Below, piece after piece: positions 16,632 to 25,453 of a stretch of 64,000 nt of DNA. Positions within the stretch are counted from its first letter, which is position 1. Each line of letters starts with the position of its first letter. The stretch is from Paenibacillus sp. JJ-100 (GTDB lineage: Bacteria > Bacillota > Bacilli > Paenibacillales > Paenibacillaceae), in NCBI RefSeq assembly GCF_948329825.1, contig NZ_CAOJCM010000002.1, forward strand, positions 496,001 through 560,000, written 5' to 3'. Below the pieces are notes generated by a model. It did not search any database. It worked only from the letters and a program-made list of their open reading frames with translations, and was not told where the DNA came from. The translations under genes were made by a program, and so were the position numbers.

Positions 16632-17224
16632 TACAACCGTCCTGTCGTTCTGTAAATCTCCCAAGCATACACAGCCATCATCGTTTTGGCATCACTTATC
16701 CGATTCTCGTCCATCAGTCTGTATGCCTCCTCTAGCGTAATCTCCGCCACTTCAAGAAATTCATCTTCGTCGAGTGCCATCTCTCCAGCTTCAAGCTCTT
16801 CCGCCATATAGAGGTGAATGATCTCGTCCGCAAAACCCGGTGACGTGTAGAAAGACCTCAAGTGCCGCAGCGATTTCGCTTCATAGCCCGTCTCTTCCTT
16901 CAGCTCACGCGCAGCTGCCACCTCGGGTTGTTCTCCCGGGTCCAGTTTACCCGCAGGTATTTCTACTTCCGTACGCCCCATGGCTTGGCGATACTGATCC
17001 ACGACGAGCATACGATCTCCCTTGATCGCCAGTACTGCTACTGCTCCTGGATGTTTAATGATTTCTCTGGTCGCCGTTTGCCCATTAGGCAACTGTACAG
17101 TATCTACCTGAAGTGAAATTACTTTACCTTCAAAGATCGCCTTAGAGGATACCGTTACTTCATCAAGCTTGGGATTCGCCGGTTGCGGCGCATAAATGGA
17201 TTCAGCAGATGTTCTGGATTTCAT
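16631..17224 (-). CDS. nudF: ADP-ribose pyrophosphatase (Nudix)
   Basis: Hydrolyses ADP-ribose to AMP and ribose-5-phosphate. The Nudix box is complete: GKLDPGEQPEVAAARELKEETGY (G-x5-E-x7-REL-x-EE-x-G) at about residues 93-115, with preceding VDQYRQAMGRTEVEIPAG and a following FYTSPGFADE loop that is characteristic of ADP-ribose hydrolases. Length 197 fits (B. subtilis 185), with an extra ~15-residue N-terminus. Neighbours mciZ (divergent) and EndoQ-like gene match the Bacillus locus. Confidence 0.92.
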   Translation of the reverse strand: MKSRTSAESIYAPQPANPKLDEVTVSSKAIFEGKVISLQVDTVQLPNGQTATREIIKHPGAVAVLAIKGDRMLVVDQYRQAMGRTEVEIPAGKLDPGEQPEVAAARELKEETGYEAKSLRHLRSFYTSPGFADEIIHLYMAEELEAGEMALDEDEFLEVAEITLEEAYRLMDENRISDAKTMMAVYAWEIYRTTGRL

Positions 17225-17370
17225 GTATAGTTCAACTCCGTTTCATTTGTGATGAGTTCAATCGAACTGAGATGTATAAAGTGATAATTTCAGGCATATG
17301 GTGAGCTTATAAGAATCTAAACTTACGTACTATCTCAAGTGTAATGCGAGAAATAAGGGGGACTCACTGA

Positions 17371-17508
17371 ATGAAAAGTTATCTCACGCCTCAATCTGCA
17401 CATGTAGTCGGACAAGCCAGACAAGTACAGCTTATTCTTAAACAATGGATGCGGGAATGGGGCCCCGAAACCAAATTAAGTGACATGCTGGCTGGACGAA
17501 AGAGCTAG
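17371..17508 (+). CDS. mciZ: Z-ring formation inhibitor MciZ
   Basis: Tiny 45-residue protein: it starts MKSYLTPQSAHVVGQARQV and ends MLAGRKS. In B. subtilis MciZ (40 residues) is made in the mother cell and binds FtsZ to prevent a second Z ring. Shared traits are size, basic N-terminus, a VVGxA motif followed by an amphipathic helix (VQLILKQWMREWGP) and location divergent from nudF. AAGGGGGA sits eight nt before the ATG and a terminator follows. Identification rests on context and this short motif pattern. Confidence 0.75.
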   Translation: MKSYLTPQSAHVVGQARQVQLILKQWMREWGPETKLSDMLAGRKS

Positions 17509-17521
17509 TCTAGTGTTGTTC

Positions 17522-17560
17522 AAAAAGTCCGAACCCGGGTTGAACCGAATTCGGACTTTT
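17522..17560. terminator. Bidirectional terminator between mciZ and the M20 peptidase gene
   Basis: AAAAGTCCGAA pairs with TTCGGACTTTT across a 16-nt loop. A/T tracts flank both sides, so it can serve both convergent genes. Confidence 0.85.
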
Positions 17561-17595
17561 AAATTCTGTGTAATCAAATCGGCAGTTTACTGTCC

Positions 17596-18726
17596 TTACT
17601 TGTTAGCAACCGTTTCCTGTACAATCGCGATCACGACTTGAGACAGCTTCACAATATCCGCCGCTCGTATGCGCTCTTTAGTTGTATGGATGTCTTCATA
17701 CCCTACAGCCAAGTTCACCGTTGGGATACCAAATCCGTTAAAAATATTAGCGTCACTTCCTCCACCAGAAGCAAACGTGCTTGTTTCCAGGCCAATACTA
17801 CGAATCGCCCGCTGTGCCAGTTGCACGACTTCGTGGTCGTCATGGAAACCGAATGCAGGATACTTGATTTCACTACGGAACTCTGTTGTTGCACCGAATT
17901 TCCGGCATGTCGTCTCCAGTGCCTCGCGCATTTGGGCGACCTGCTGTTCGATTTTCTCCTGCACAATACTACGGGCCTCCGCTTCAATCTGAACGAAGTC
18001 ACATACCACATTCAGAGCAGACCCACCTTGGAATTTGCCAATATTAGCTGTCGTCTCGTTATCAATGCGTCCAAGCTTCATTGCAGCAATTGCTTTGGCT
18101 GCAACCTGAATTGCACTAATTCCATCTTCCGGGTTCACACCGGCATGTGCTGACTTCCCATAAATTTTCATTTGAATCTCAGCTCTTGCTGGAGCAGCTA
18201 CGCAGATCGTACCCACAGCTCCATTCGAATCCAGTGCATATCCAAATTTAGCATCAATATCCTTCGGATCCATCGCACGAGCTCCTACAAGGCCAGACTC
18301 TTCACCGACGGTAATCACGAACTGAATTTTGCCATGCGGAATGTTATTCTCCTGAATGACACGAATCGCTTCAAATAGAGCTGCAATGCCCGCTTTGTCA
18401 TCCGCTCCAAGTATAGTTGTACCATCACTGCGGATCCATCCGTCCTCGCCCAGCTCCGGTTTGATCCCCTGTCCAGGGGTCACGGTGTCCATGTGACAAG
18501 TGAAGAACATCGGCTCAACACCTTCCACGCCAGCAGCTTCCATCGTAACGACCAGATTGCCCGCCCCGTGACCCGTCTCATTCATCGTATCGTCCTCGTA
18601 AACATGAAGACCAAGACCTTCGAATTGTTCCTTTAACACCTTCGATATATTTTGTTCATTTTTTGTCTCACTATCAATCTGAACCAATTCCATAAATTGC
18701 TTTATTACACGTTGTTCATTAATCAT
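17596..18726 (-). CDS. Peptidase T-like M20 metallopeptidase
   Basis: Zinc aminopeptidase of the M20 family, closest in kind to PepT2/YqjE of Bacillus, probably trimming tripeptides in the cytosol. Motifs: FFTCHMDTV (first metal His/Asp), ILGADDKAG (bridging Asp), VGEESGLVGA (catalytic Glu pair), YALDSNG, and the dimerisation domain with GKSAHAGVNPEDG. The final GYEDIHTTKE holds the last metal His. The ATG at 18726 gives 376 residues and has GGGAGG upstream; 29 further codons upstream are not supported. Divergent from prli42, sharing a palindromic operator candidate. Confidence 0.9.
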   Translation of the reverse strand: MINEQRVIKQFMELVQIDSETKNEQNISKVLKEQFEGLGLHVYEDDTMNETGHGAGNLVVTMEAAGVEGVEPMFFTCHMDTVTPGQGIKPELGEDGWIRSDGTTILGADDKAGIAALFEAIRVIQENNIPHGKIQFVITVGEESGLVGARAMDPKDIDAKFGYALDSNGAVGTICVAAPARAEIQMKIYGKSAHAGVNPEDGISAIQVAAKAIAAMKLGRIDNETTANIGKFQGGSALNVVCDFVQIEAEARSIVQEKIEQQVAQMREALETTCRKFGATTEFRSEIKYPAFGFHDDHEVVQLAQRAIRSIGLETSTFASGGGSDANIFNGFGIPTVNLAVGYEDIHTTKERIRAADIVKLSQVVIAIVQETVANK

Positions 18727-18740
18727 TAGACTTTCCTCCC

Positions 18741-18756
18741 TATCGTAGATACGATA
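18741..18756. promoter_or_regulatory. Perfect 7-2-7 palindrome between divergent genes
   Basis: TATCGTA-GA-TACGATA lies 15 nt upstream of the peptidase start and 52 nt upstream of prli42. Its size and position suit a dimeric repressor. On the minus strand it follows a weak TTTAAA-16-TATTGT promoter-like pair. Confidence 0.5.
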
Positions 18757-18807
18757 CAATACAGGTACTATGGCTTGTTTAAAAGGTCTGAAAGGAGTTC
18801 TCTCTTC

Positions 18808-18909
18808 ATGCAAAACAAGAAATGGTTCAAAATTGTGATCTATCTCATGCTGGCGGCCATGATTGGCTCCACTCTTTTCATCGCGCTGGAACCGCTATTG
18901 TTTGGATAG
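18808..18909 (+). CDS. prli42: Stressosome-associated protein Prli42
   Basis: 33-residue membrane miniprotein starting MQNKKWFKIVIYLMLAAMIG. It has the family pattern: Met, a few Asn/Lys residues, then one membrane helix (IVIYLMLAAMIGSTLFIAL) and a very short end. In Listeria, Prli42 anchors the stressosome to the membrane. AAAGGAG lies ten nt before the ATG. Location next to a PepT-like gene is the same as in other bacilli. Whether a stressosome exists in this organism cannot be seen here. Confidence 0.8.
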   Translation: MQNKKWFKIVIYLMLAAMIGSTLFIALEPLLFG

Positions 18910-18942
18910 TCACCCACCCTGAAGCTCTTCCGATGTTCTGTT

Positions 18943-19650
18943 CTACAGACGCTGGAGGGCTTCTTTTTCCGTTACCCAACTCAGATCATACGGGAATAAA
19001 CGCTGAAAATAAGGCACAATGTCATAGGCTACTTGCTCAACCGAGTATGACTTACCCGTGATATCCTCGAGCGACGTCACCCCATACTGTTGAATTCCAC
19101 ATGGAACGATTCCTTGAAACCCGGCAAGCTGAATACCTGAGGTAATGTTGAAAGCAAAACCGTGACTCGTCACAAAACCACGTCCATGCTTGCAGCGATT
19201 GAACTTGATGCCGATCGCAGCAATCTTCAGATCACCGATCCATACGCCTGTGTAACCCTCTTTACGACCAGATTGAATTCCCTGATCCGCAAGATAATCG
19301 ATCATTACCTGTTCCAATGTACGCAAGTAATGATGCAGATCCAGTTTCTCATCTCGTCCCAGTACCAATAATGGGTAACCTACCAGTTGACCCGGCCCAT
19401 GATAAGTAATATCACCGCCGCGATCAATTTGAAACAAGGAAATACCTTGTGCTTTTAACTCTTCCTCACTCCAGAGCAGATGCTCCGGATGATTCTGCGT
19501 TCCAATCGTATACGTTGGCGGATGCTGTAAAAGTAGCATGTGTTCGGGGCCTTCACCTTTATCCAGCTGTCGAACAATTGATTTTTGAAGATTCCATGCC
19601 GCTTCATAATCAAGCATTGGTATGTATGCCACATTCAGCGGTTTGCCCAT
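18943..19650 (-). CDS. lipB: Octanoyl-[ACP]:protein octanoyltransferase LipB
   Basis: Moves octanoate from acyl carrier protein to the lipoyl domain lysine of 2-oxoacid dehydrogenases. The 235 residues carry the LipB signature RGGDITYHGPGQLVGYP, the catalytic Lys in IAAIGIKFNR, and the catalytic Cys in GIVPCGI. A start at 19650 follows GGGG; 31 upstream codons lack homology. It is the last gene after the E3-E1-E2 cluster, so the likely main target is the E2 subunit encoded 116 nt upstream. B. subtilis uses the unrelated LipM/LipL route, so this is a different choice. Confidence 0.93.
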   Translation of the reverse strand: MGKPLNVAYIPMLDYEAAWNLQKSIVRQLDKGEGPEHMLLLQHPPTYTIGTQNHPEHLLWSEEELKAQGISLFQIDRGGDITYHGPGQLVGYPLLVLGRDEKLDLHHYLRTLEQVMIDYLADQGIQSGRKEGYTGVWIGDLKIAAIGIKFNRCKHGRGFVTSHGFAFNITSGIQLAGFQGIVPCGIQQYGVTSLEDITGKSYSVEQVAYDIVPYFQRLFPYDLSWVTEKEALQRL

Positions 19651-19766
19651 GTTTTCCCCACATCCTTCTGCCCATGGTTTACTATATGATGAAATAATGA
19701 TCTCTAGACAGTCAGAAAAGTGCACGGCCTGTGGCACATACACTTTCCCTTAGTTCTATCATAAAC

Positions 19767-21239
19767 TTAATACACTTTCGTTTCCATATTGTACCCTTCC
19801 AGGTTCTCTTTGACACGTTGCAAGAACCGTCCACAGATCACACCGTCCAGAATTCGGTGATCCAGAGAAAGACACAAGTTAGCCATCGACCGCACAGCGA
19901 TCATATCGTTGATGACAACCGGTTTTTTCACAATAGACTCAAATGTAAGAATAGCAGCCTGTGGATAGTTGATGATCGGTTGTGACAGGATGGAACCAAA
20001 AGAGCCTGTATTGTTCACTGTAAATGTACCGCCCTGCATATGATCCAGCTTCAGGGTACCTTCACGCGTTTTACGAGCCAGCTCATCAATCTCGCGAGCA
20101 AGACCCGCGATATTACGCTGATCTGCCTGTTTGATCACCGGTGTCAGCACAGAATCTTCTGTACCTACAGCCATGGACAGGTTAATATCTCGCTTCACGA
20201 TAATTTTATCAACCGCCCATACCGAGTTCATGATCGGGTAATCTTTAATTGCATTGACAACACCCTTCATCATAAACGAAAGATAGGTCAGGTTAATGCC
20301 TTCTTTCCGTTTGAACTCATCCTTGAGTTTATTGCGCAGCATGACGAGGTTAGTTACATCCACCTCAATCATCGTCCACGCATGTGGGATTTCGGATACA
20401 CTTTGACGCATATTCCGGGCTATCGCGTTACGTACAGGGGTAACATCGATAAAGTATTCCGATCTCCCCTGTCCGCCACCTTCCACTTCAATCTGAGGTA
20501 TTTTCGGACTTTCCGTCAGGTGAATTCCCGAATGACGCACAGGAACTCCCGCATCGGATGCAAGAATGGATTGTCCGGAACCACTATTAGAAGCTGCAGT
20601 CCCTGTAGTTACACTTGTATCCCTGATTCCGCTGAAAGGCGAAGAAGTCGATTGAGTGACTTGATTGGATGCTACTGAAGACTGAGCAGACGTAGTAGGT
20701 GCATTCCCCTGCCCTCCTTGTGCAACATAGGCAAGTACGTCCTTACGAGTAATCCTTCCGCCCGCTCCTGTTCCCTGAATGTGCTGCAGATTCAATCCGT
20801 GTTCAGCTGCCAGAGACTGAACTGCTGGTGAGTAACGATTACGCATAGGCTGATTCGGATCAAATGTAGCAGCGTTTGAAGCGGTGACAGGAGATTGAAT
20901 GACCTCACGCTGTCCTTGGGTTTGCTGCACCTGATGCTCCTGACTCGCAGGAGGTGTTACTTGCTCTGCAGTGTCTTCATCGGAAGCAGCGACTTGCATA
21001 CGACAGATGGCCTCTCCTACAGCAATAGTTGTTCCCTCTTCTACCAGAAGGTCACCCATGATCCCCTCCACAGTAGATGGGATCTCGGCATTGACTTTAT
21101 CGGTAATGACTTCACAGATCGGCTCGTATTGCTCCACACGGTCACCTGGTTTTTTCAACCATTTGCCGATGGTAGCCGAAACCAGAGATTCTGCGAGCTG
21201 CGGCATGATGACGTCGATCCATTTCATACGTTCAGCCAT
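19767..21239 (-). CDS. bkdB: Dihydrolipoamide acyltransferase, E2 of branched-chain 2-oxoacid dehydrogenase
   Basis: Core E2 subunit that transfers acyl groups to CoA. The N-terminal lipoyl domain has the modified Lys in EVITDKVNAEIPS (about residue 48). A long linker rich in Gln, Ser, Thr follows, with a peripheral subunit-binding domain inside (YSPAVQSLAAEHGLNLQ ... GTGAGGRITRKDVL). The C-terminal catalytic domain ends with the active-site SLDHRILDG. The 490-residue length includes an unusually long second linker (about residues 175-255). Substrate is inferred as branched-chain oxoacids from similarity of the E1 subunits to BkdA; pyruvate remains possible. Confidence 0.9.
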   Translation of the reverse strand: MAERMKWIDVIMPQLAESLVSATIGKWLKKPGDRVEQYEPICEVITDKVNAEIPSTVEGIMGDLLVEEGTTIAVGEAICRMQVAASDEDTAEQVTPPASQEHQVQQTQGQREVIQSPVTASNAATFDPNQPMRNRYSPAVQSLAAEHGLNLQHIQGTGAGGRITRKDVLAYVAQGGQGNAPTTSAQSSVASNQVTQSTSSPFSGIRDTSVTTGTAASNSGSGQSILASDAGVPVRHSGIHLTESPKIPQIEVEGGGQGRSEYFIDVTPVRNAIARNMRQSVSEIPHAWTMIEVDVTNLVMLRNKLKDEFKRKEGINLTYLSFMMKGVVNAIKDYPIMNSVWAVDKIIVKRDINLSMAVGTEDSVLTPVIKQADQRNIAGLAREIDELARKTREGTLKLDHMQGGTFTVNNTGSFGSILSQPIINYPQAAILTFESIVKKPVVINDMIAVRSMANLCLSLDHRILDGVICGRFLQRVKENLEGYNMETKVY

Positions 21240-21319
21240 TTATTTATCACTCCAAACTTTACTTTTAACCTTCATATGGGTTTTTAATCCATTAATAGTT
21301 ATTATTGTACCTTCTCGGA

Positions 21320-22306
21320 TCAATACTCGGCAAGCTCACGCATAGCTGCTTTAGCCTTATCTTTGCTCAACATGAAAAACTTCTCCATAGGAGGGCTAAT
21401 TGGCATAGCCGGTACATCAGGACCACATAGACGCTGAATAGGTGCATCCAGATCAAATAGACATTCCTCACTGATGATGGCTGCAACTTCTGCACCTACA
21501 CCACCCGTTTTGTTATCTTCGTGTACGATCAGCACCTTCCCTGTCAACCGAGCGGAAGCGATAATGGCTTCACGATCGAGCGGCTGCAGTGTACGCAGAT
21601 CTAGTACATGTGCCGTAATGCCCTCTTCGCGTTCCAATTCCTCAGCGGCCTGCATCACAAAATGCAAAGGCTGACTATAACCAATAACCGTAATATCTGC
21701 ACCTTCACGAAGTACGTTCGCCTTACCGATTGGAACGATGTAATCATCCTCAGGAACATCTTCCTTGATCAGCTTGTAACATTTTTTGTTTTCAAAAAAG
21801 AGTACAGGGTCTGGATCACGAACAGCCGCTTTAAGCAGTCCTTTAGCATCATACGCCGAGTAAGGGGCGATAATTTTGAGACCCGGTGTACCGAAGAAGA
21901 TCGATTCTGGACACTGGGAATGGTACAGCCCACCAAAGATCCCGCCGCCAATTGGCGCACGGATAACGATTGGACAGCTCCAGTCATTGTTCGAACGATA
22001 GCGGATTTTTGCCGCTTCACTAATAATCTGATTCGTCGCAGGCAACATAAAGTCAGAATACTGCATTTCAGCAATCGGCTTCATCCCGTACATTGCTGCA
22101 CCGATAGCCACACCCGCAATGGCCGATTCTGACAGCGGTGTATCCATTACACGCATCTCACCGAACTGATCCTGTAATCCCTTGGTCGTTGTGAACACGC
22201 CGCCTTTGACTCCGACGTCCTCTCCAAGAACAAACACGTTCTCGTCGCGCTCCATCTCTTCTTTCATTGCAAGACGGATTGCATCAATATATTCCATCAT
22301 AGCCAT
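21320..22306 (-). CDS. bkdAB: Branched-chain 2-oxoacid dehydrogenase E1 beta subunit
   Basis: Pairs with E1 alpha for thiamine-diphosphate-dependent oxidative decarboxylation. The 328 residues show transketolase pyrimidine-binding domain features (FVLGEDVGVKGGVFTTTKGL, then DTPLSESAIAGVAIGAAMYG, with the ThDP Glu in IAEMQYSDF) and the C-terminal domain (VIGYSQPLHF ... VLDLRTLQPLD). It starts 2 nt after the E1 alpha stop, with AGGGGGA as ribosome site, so the subunits are translationally coupled. Confidence 0.92.
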   Translation of the reverse strand: MAMMEYIDAIRLAMKEEMERDENVFVLGEDVGVKGGVFTTTKGLQDQFGEMRVMDTPLSESAIAGVAIGAAMYGMKPIAEMQYSDFMLPATNQIISEAAKIRYRSNNDWSCPIVIRAPIGGGIFGGLYHSQCPESIFFGTPGLKIIAPYSAYDAKGLLKAAVRDPDPVLFFENKKCYKLIKEDVPEDDYIVPIGKANVLREGADITVIGYSQPLHFVMQAAEELEREEGITAHVLDLRTLQPLDREAIIASARLTGKVLIVHEDNKTGGVGAEVAAIISEECLFDLDAPIQRLCGPDVPAMPISPPMEKFFMLSKDKAKAAMRELAEY

Positions 22307-22308
22307 GA

Positions 22309-23337
22309 TTACCGTCCCCCTTCTTCGCTGTCCGCATAGACATGCGTCAGAGTGTCCTCAGGTTTCGGATATGGCGCGTTGTCTGCATATTCAGTCGCTT
22401 CCTTCATTTCCAGCGCTAGCTGGGAAGCCAGATCCGCATCCTGGGCTTCGTCCCAGATACCGCATTCAATCAAATAATTTTTCATCCGAAGCACGCCGTC
22501 TTTCTTCCAGTTCTCCTCAACCTCTTCTTTGGTCCGGTAGGCCAGATCATTATCTGAAGTGGAGTGAGGAGATAGACGATACATCATTGCCTCAATCAGT
22601 GTTGGTCCTTCACCTGCGATGGCACGCTGGCGTGCTTCCTTCACGGCAGCATACACTTCGAGTGCATCATTGCCATCTACGCGCAATCCAGGGAAACCAT
22701 AGCCTAGTGCACGATCAGAGACCTTGCCGCTAAGCTGCTTGTGAACAGGAACCGAAATTGCATATTGATTGTTCTCACACATGATGATGACAGGGAGCTT
22801 GTGCACACCTGCAAAATTGGCACCTTCGTGGAAGTCTCCCTGGTTGCTTGAACCTTCACCAAATGTGACAAAAGAAACAAACTTCTCCTTTTTCATCTTG
22901 GCTGCAAGCGCGAATCCAACTGCGTGAGGAACTTGCGTTGTAACCGGACTGGAGCCTGTGACGATACGCAGCTTTTTGTGACCAAAGTGGCCTGGCATCT
23001 GTCGTCCACCACTATTCGGATCTTCCGCTTTGGCAAATGCAGACAGCATCAGCTCACGCGGTGTCATGCCCACAGCCAGAACAAAACCATAATCGCGGTA
23101 ATAAGGTAAAAAATAATCATGATCCCGGTCCAGACCAAAAGCAGCACCCACTTGTGCAGCTTCCTGTCCTACTCCGGATACGTGAAAGTTAATTTTTCCA
23201 GCCCGCTGCAAAAGCAAGCAGCGCTCGTCAAACTTGCGTGCAAGCAACATGTATTTGTACATATCCAATACTTCTCCATCGCTAAGTCCAAGCTGTTGAT
23301 GGCGATGGACCGCACCTGCAGTACCTTGTGAACTCAT
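22309..23337 (-). CDS. bkdAA: Branched-chain 2-oxoacid dehydrogenase E1 alpha subunit
   Basis: Thiamine-diphosphate-binding subunit. The 342 residues contain the cofactor motif as GEGSSNQGDFHEGANFAGVHKLPVIIMCENN (first Gly-Asp-Gly is Gly-Glu-Gly, as in Bacillus BkdAA) and the phosphorylation-loop-like YRLSPHSTSDND. KINFHVSGVGQEAAQVG near the start is typical. Products feed iso- and anteiso-fatty acid synthesis. AAGGAGG precedes the ATG. A 140-nt gap separates it from lpdV and may hold an internal promoter. Confidence 0.92.
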   Translation of the reverse strand: MSSQGTAGAVHRHQQLGLSDGEVLDMYKYMLLARKFDERCLLLQRAGKINFHVSGVGQEAAQVGAAFGLDRDHDYFLPYYRDYGFVLAVGMTPRELMLSAFAKAEDPNSGGRQMPGHFGHKKLRIVTGSSPVTTQVPHAVGFALAAKMKKEKFVSFVTFGEGSSNQGDFHEGANFAGVHKLPVIIMCENNQYAISVPVHKQLSGKVSDRALGYGFPGLRVDGNDALEVYAAVKEARQRAIAGEGPTLIEAMMYRLSPHSTSDNDLAYRTKEEVEENWKKDGVLRMKNYLIECGIWDEAQDADLASQLALEMKEATEYADNAPYPKPEDTLTHVYADSEEGGR

Positions 23338-23477
23338 ATGAGGTACCTCCTTTTATTCAGAGCCTTAATTCAATCTTACTACCCGATCTTATAACCTGGT
23401 ACTAAGACTTGGCTTAACCCTATTATAATCCCTTTTCCCCCAAAAAGAAAAGGACCATTCTCAATCCTCTGTGCGGC

Positions 23478-24902
23478 TCACATCCCAATTGCTTTTCCGT
23501 CCACCGCCAGCATGGCTTCACCCATGATTTCCGACAGAGAAGGGTGCGGATGAATCGTTTGTCCAACTTCCCACGGTGTCGCATCCAGCATCTGCGCGAG
23601 TGAAGCTTCCGCGATCAATTCGGTAACATGAGTTCCAATCATATGTACCCCCAAAATATCATTCGTTTTGGCGTCCGCAATCACCTTCACGAAGCCATCA
23701 CGACTTCCGTGGATCAACGCTTTGCCAATTGCCTGAAAAGGAAACTTGCCTGTTTTGATCTCGTATCCACGTTCCTTGGCTTCCTTCTCCGTAAAACCAA
23801 TGCTTGCCGCTTCCGGACGTGTATATACACACCGCGGGATCCGATGAGCTTCAACCGGATGCACAGGCTCTCCAGCCATATGATTCACGGCTAATATCCC
23901 CTCGTGACTAGCCGCATGTGCAAGCTGCAATCCGCCGATGCAATCACCAATGGCATAAATATGACCTTCGCCAGTCTGCAAGTTTTTGTTAACTGCAATA
24001 AAACCGCCCTCGACTTTGATATCTGTATTCTCAAGCCCGATATTTTCAACGTTAGCTTGACGTCCGATCGACACGAGCATTTTTTCAGCAGTCAGCGTTT
24101 CCAGCTTATCTCCCGCGAATTGCACATCGATGTTCACGTTCTGATCTTCGATTCGGTAGCTGTCCGTGATCAGTTTGGCGCCGGTAAGGAAACGCACACC
24201 CCGCTTGCCCAGCAAACGTTGCATTTCTTTAGCCACATCCTCGTCTTCTGCAGGTAGCACATGAGCTGCTGTCTCGACTACCGTTACATTCACGCCAAAA
24301 TCATTCAACATCGAGGCCCATTCAAGCCCAATCACTCCACCGCCTACAATGATCATAGAAGCTGGTAGCTCGTCCATACGAAGTGCATCATCACTGCTCA
24401 TAATGTATCTTCCATCGGATTCAAGCCCAGTTAATACTCGGGGACGTGATCCCGTAGCAATAATTAGATTGGTTGGAACAACTGTATCCATCTCGCCATC
24501 TTCAAATTCGACAGCTACAGCACCACTTTGCGGCGAGAAAATGGAAGGTCCGATGACACGTCCCTTGCCGTGAACCACTTCAATTTTATTCTTTTTCATC
24601 AGATACTGAACACCTTTGTACAACTGCTCGACAATGGCATCCTTTCGTCCCTGAACTTTAGGGAACACAAGTGTAGCTCCACTGGTTTCAATACCATAAC
24701 TTTCGCTGTCTTGGATTTCGGCGTACATCTCCGCACTTTTCAGCAATGCCTTACTTGGAATACAGCCCCGATGCAGACATGTACCGCCCAGCTTGTCCTT
24801 CTCGATAATAACAACTTTTTTTCCCAACTGCGCGGCACGGATTGCAGCGACATATCCACCCGTACCTCCACCCAGTATCGCAACATCACACGGTATTGGC
24901 AT
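23478..24902 (-). CDS. lpdV: Dihydrolipoyl dehydrogenase (E3)
   Basis: FAD/NAD flavoprotein that reoxidises dihydrolipoamide. N-terminal FAD fingerprint ILGGGTGGYVAAIRAAQ, redox disulfide GGTCLHRGCIPSK (CxxxxC), NAD-binding IIVGGGVIGLEWASM, second FAD motif YAIGDC, and the C-terminal His-Glu pair in HPHPSLSE. Length 474 is standard. First gene of the lpdV-bkdAA-bkdAB-bkdB-lipB row; ptb, bcd and buk, which precede lpdV in B. subtilis, are not here. Confidence 0.95.
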   Translation of the reverse strand: MPIPCDVAILGGGTGGYVAAIRAAQLGKKVVIIEKDKLGGTCLHRGCIPSKALLKSAEMYAEIQDSESYGIETSGATLVFPKVQGRKDAIVEQLYKGVQYLMKKNKIEVVHGKGRVIGPSIFSPQSGAVAVEFEDGEMDTVVPTNLIIATGSRPRVLTGLESDGRYIMSSDDALRMDELPASMIIVGGGVIGLEWASMLNDFGVNVTVVETAAHVLPAEDEDVAKEMQRLLGKRGVRFLTGAKLITDSYRIEDQNVNIDVQFAGDKLETLTAEKMLVSIGRQANVENIGLENTDIKVEGGFIAVNKNLQTGEGHIYAIGDCIGGLQLAHAASHEGILAVNHMAGEPVHPVEAHRIPRCVYTRPEAASIGFTEKEAKERGYEIKTGKFPFQAIGKALIHGSRDGFVKVIADAKTNDILGVHMIGTHVTELIAEASLAQMLDATPWEVGQTIHPHPSLSEIMGEAMLAVDGKAIGM

Positions 24903-25043
24903 CTCTAAATTCTCCTCTATACCTCGTTTTTAGTAGCATATATATTAATATATTGATTCTTGCTGTCTTAGCTATGACTGTCCCTCTATATAACTCATTG
25001 TACTCTCCTTGCGCAGTCAACTCAAAATTTGACCATTCTCACA

Positions 25044-25072
25044 TGGACAGCCTGCGTTTTCCAAGCTATGAT
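25044..25072 (+). promoter_or_regulatory. Candidate sigma-A promoter for the DUF2627 gene
   Basis: TGGACA (25044-25049), 17-nt spacer, TATGAT (25067-25072). The start codon is 64 nt downstream. By consensus only. The rest of the 232-nt gap to lpdV shows nothing else clear. Confidence 0.45.
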
Positions 25073-25135
25073 ATAGACAGGAATTCTCTGTAAGCGTAAC
25101 CTTTAAATTATGTTGACTCTGCCAGAAAGGGTATA

Positions 25136-25453
25136 ATGCTTATGAATACGAAAATAGTCTTTTCGCGATTTATCGCAATTATTGTTCTCGTCATCCCCGG
25201 TTTAATGGCGATGAAAGGTTTCCTTATGATGAAAGATGCCTTATTTTTATATTATGCAGAGCATGGAAACGACATGATTTCTCCCGGATTTCAGTGGCTT
25301 TCCTTCCTGGGCGGACTTCTGCTTTTTGTCGCAGGCATGAGCTTTCTAGGCGGCTGGATTTTGTTTCGCGACCGCAAACGCAATTATGTTGGTCCACGTT
25401 TTCGCTCAAAAAAACAGACGGAACAGCTCGAAACACCCGGAAGCAGTTCATAA
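25136..25453 (+). CDS. yqzF: DUF2627 family membrane protein (YqzF-like)
   Basis: Small membrane protein of unknown function (105 residues). Two hydrophobic segments: IVFSRFIAIIVLVIPGLMAMKGF near the start and WLSFLGGLLLFVAGMSFLGGWILF. The tail is basic (RDRKRNYVGPRFRSKK). B. subtilis yqzF also lies next to the bkd cluster. AGAAAGG precedes the ATG; a second in-frame ATG two codons later is possible. A terminator follows directly. Confidence 0.8.
   Translation: MLMNTKIVFSRFIAIIVLVIPGLMAMKGFLMMKDALFLYYAEHGNDMISPGFQWLSFLGGLLLFVAGMSFLGGWILFRDRKRNYVGPRFRSKKQTEQLETPGSSS

Noticed and set aside
22309..23337. Glu instead of Asp in the thiamine motif of E1 alpha (GEG for GDG)
   Set aside because: Bacillus BkdAA proteins have the same variant, so it is normal for this branch.
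23338..23477. Terminator or promoter between lpdV and bkdAA
   Set aside because: A CCTTTTC/GAAAAGG stem exists but no T-run follows, and the TATAAT-like box has no matching -35, so I did not list either.
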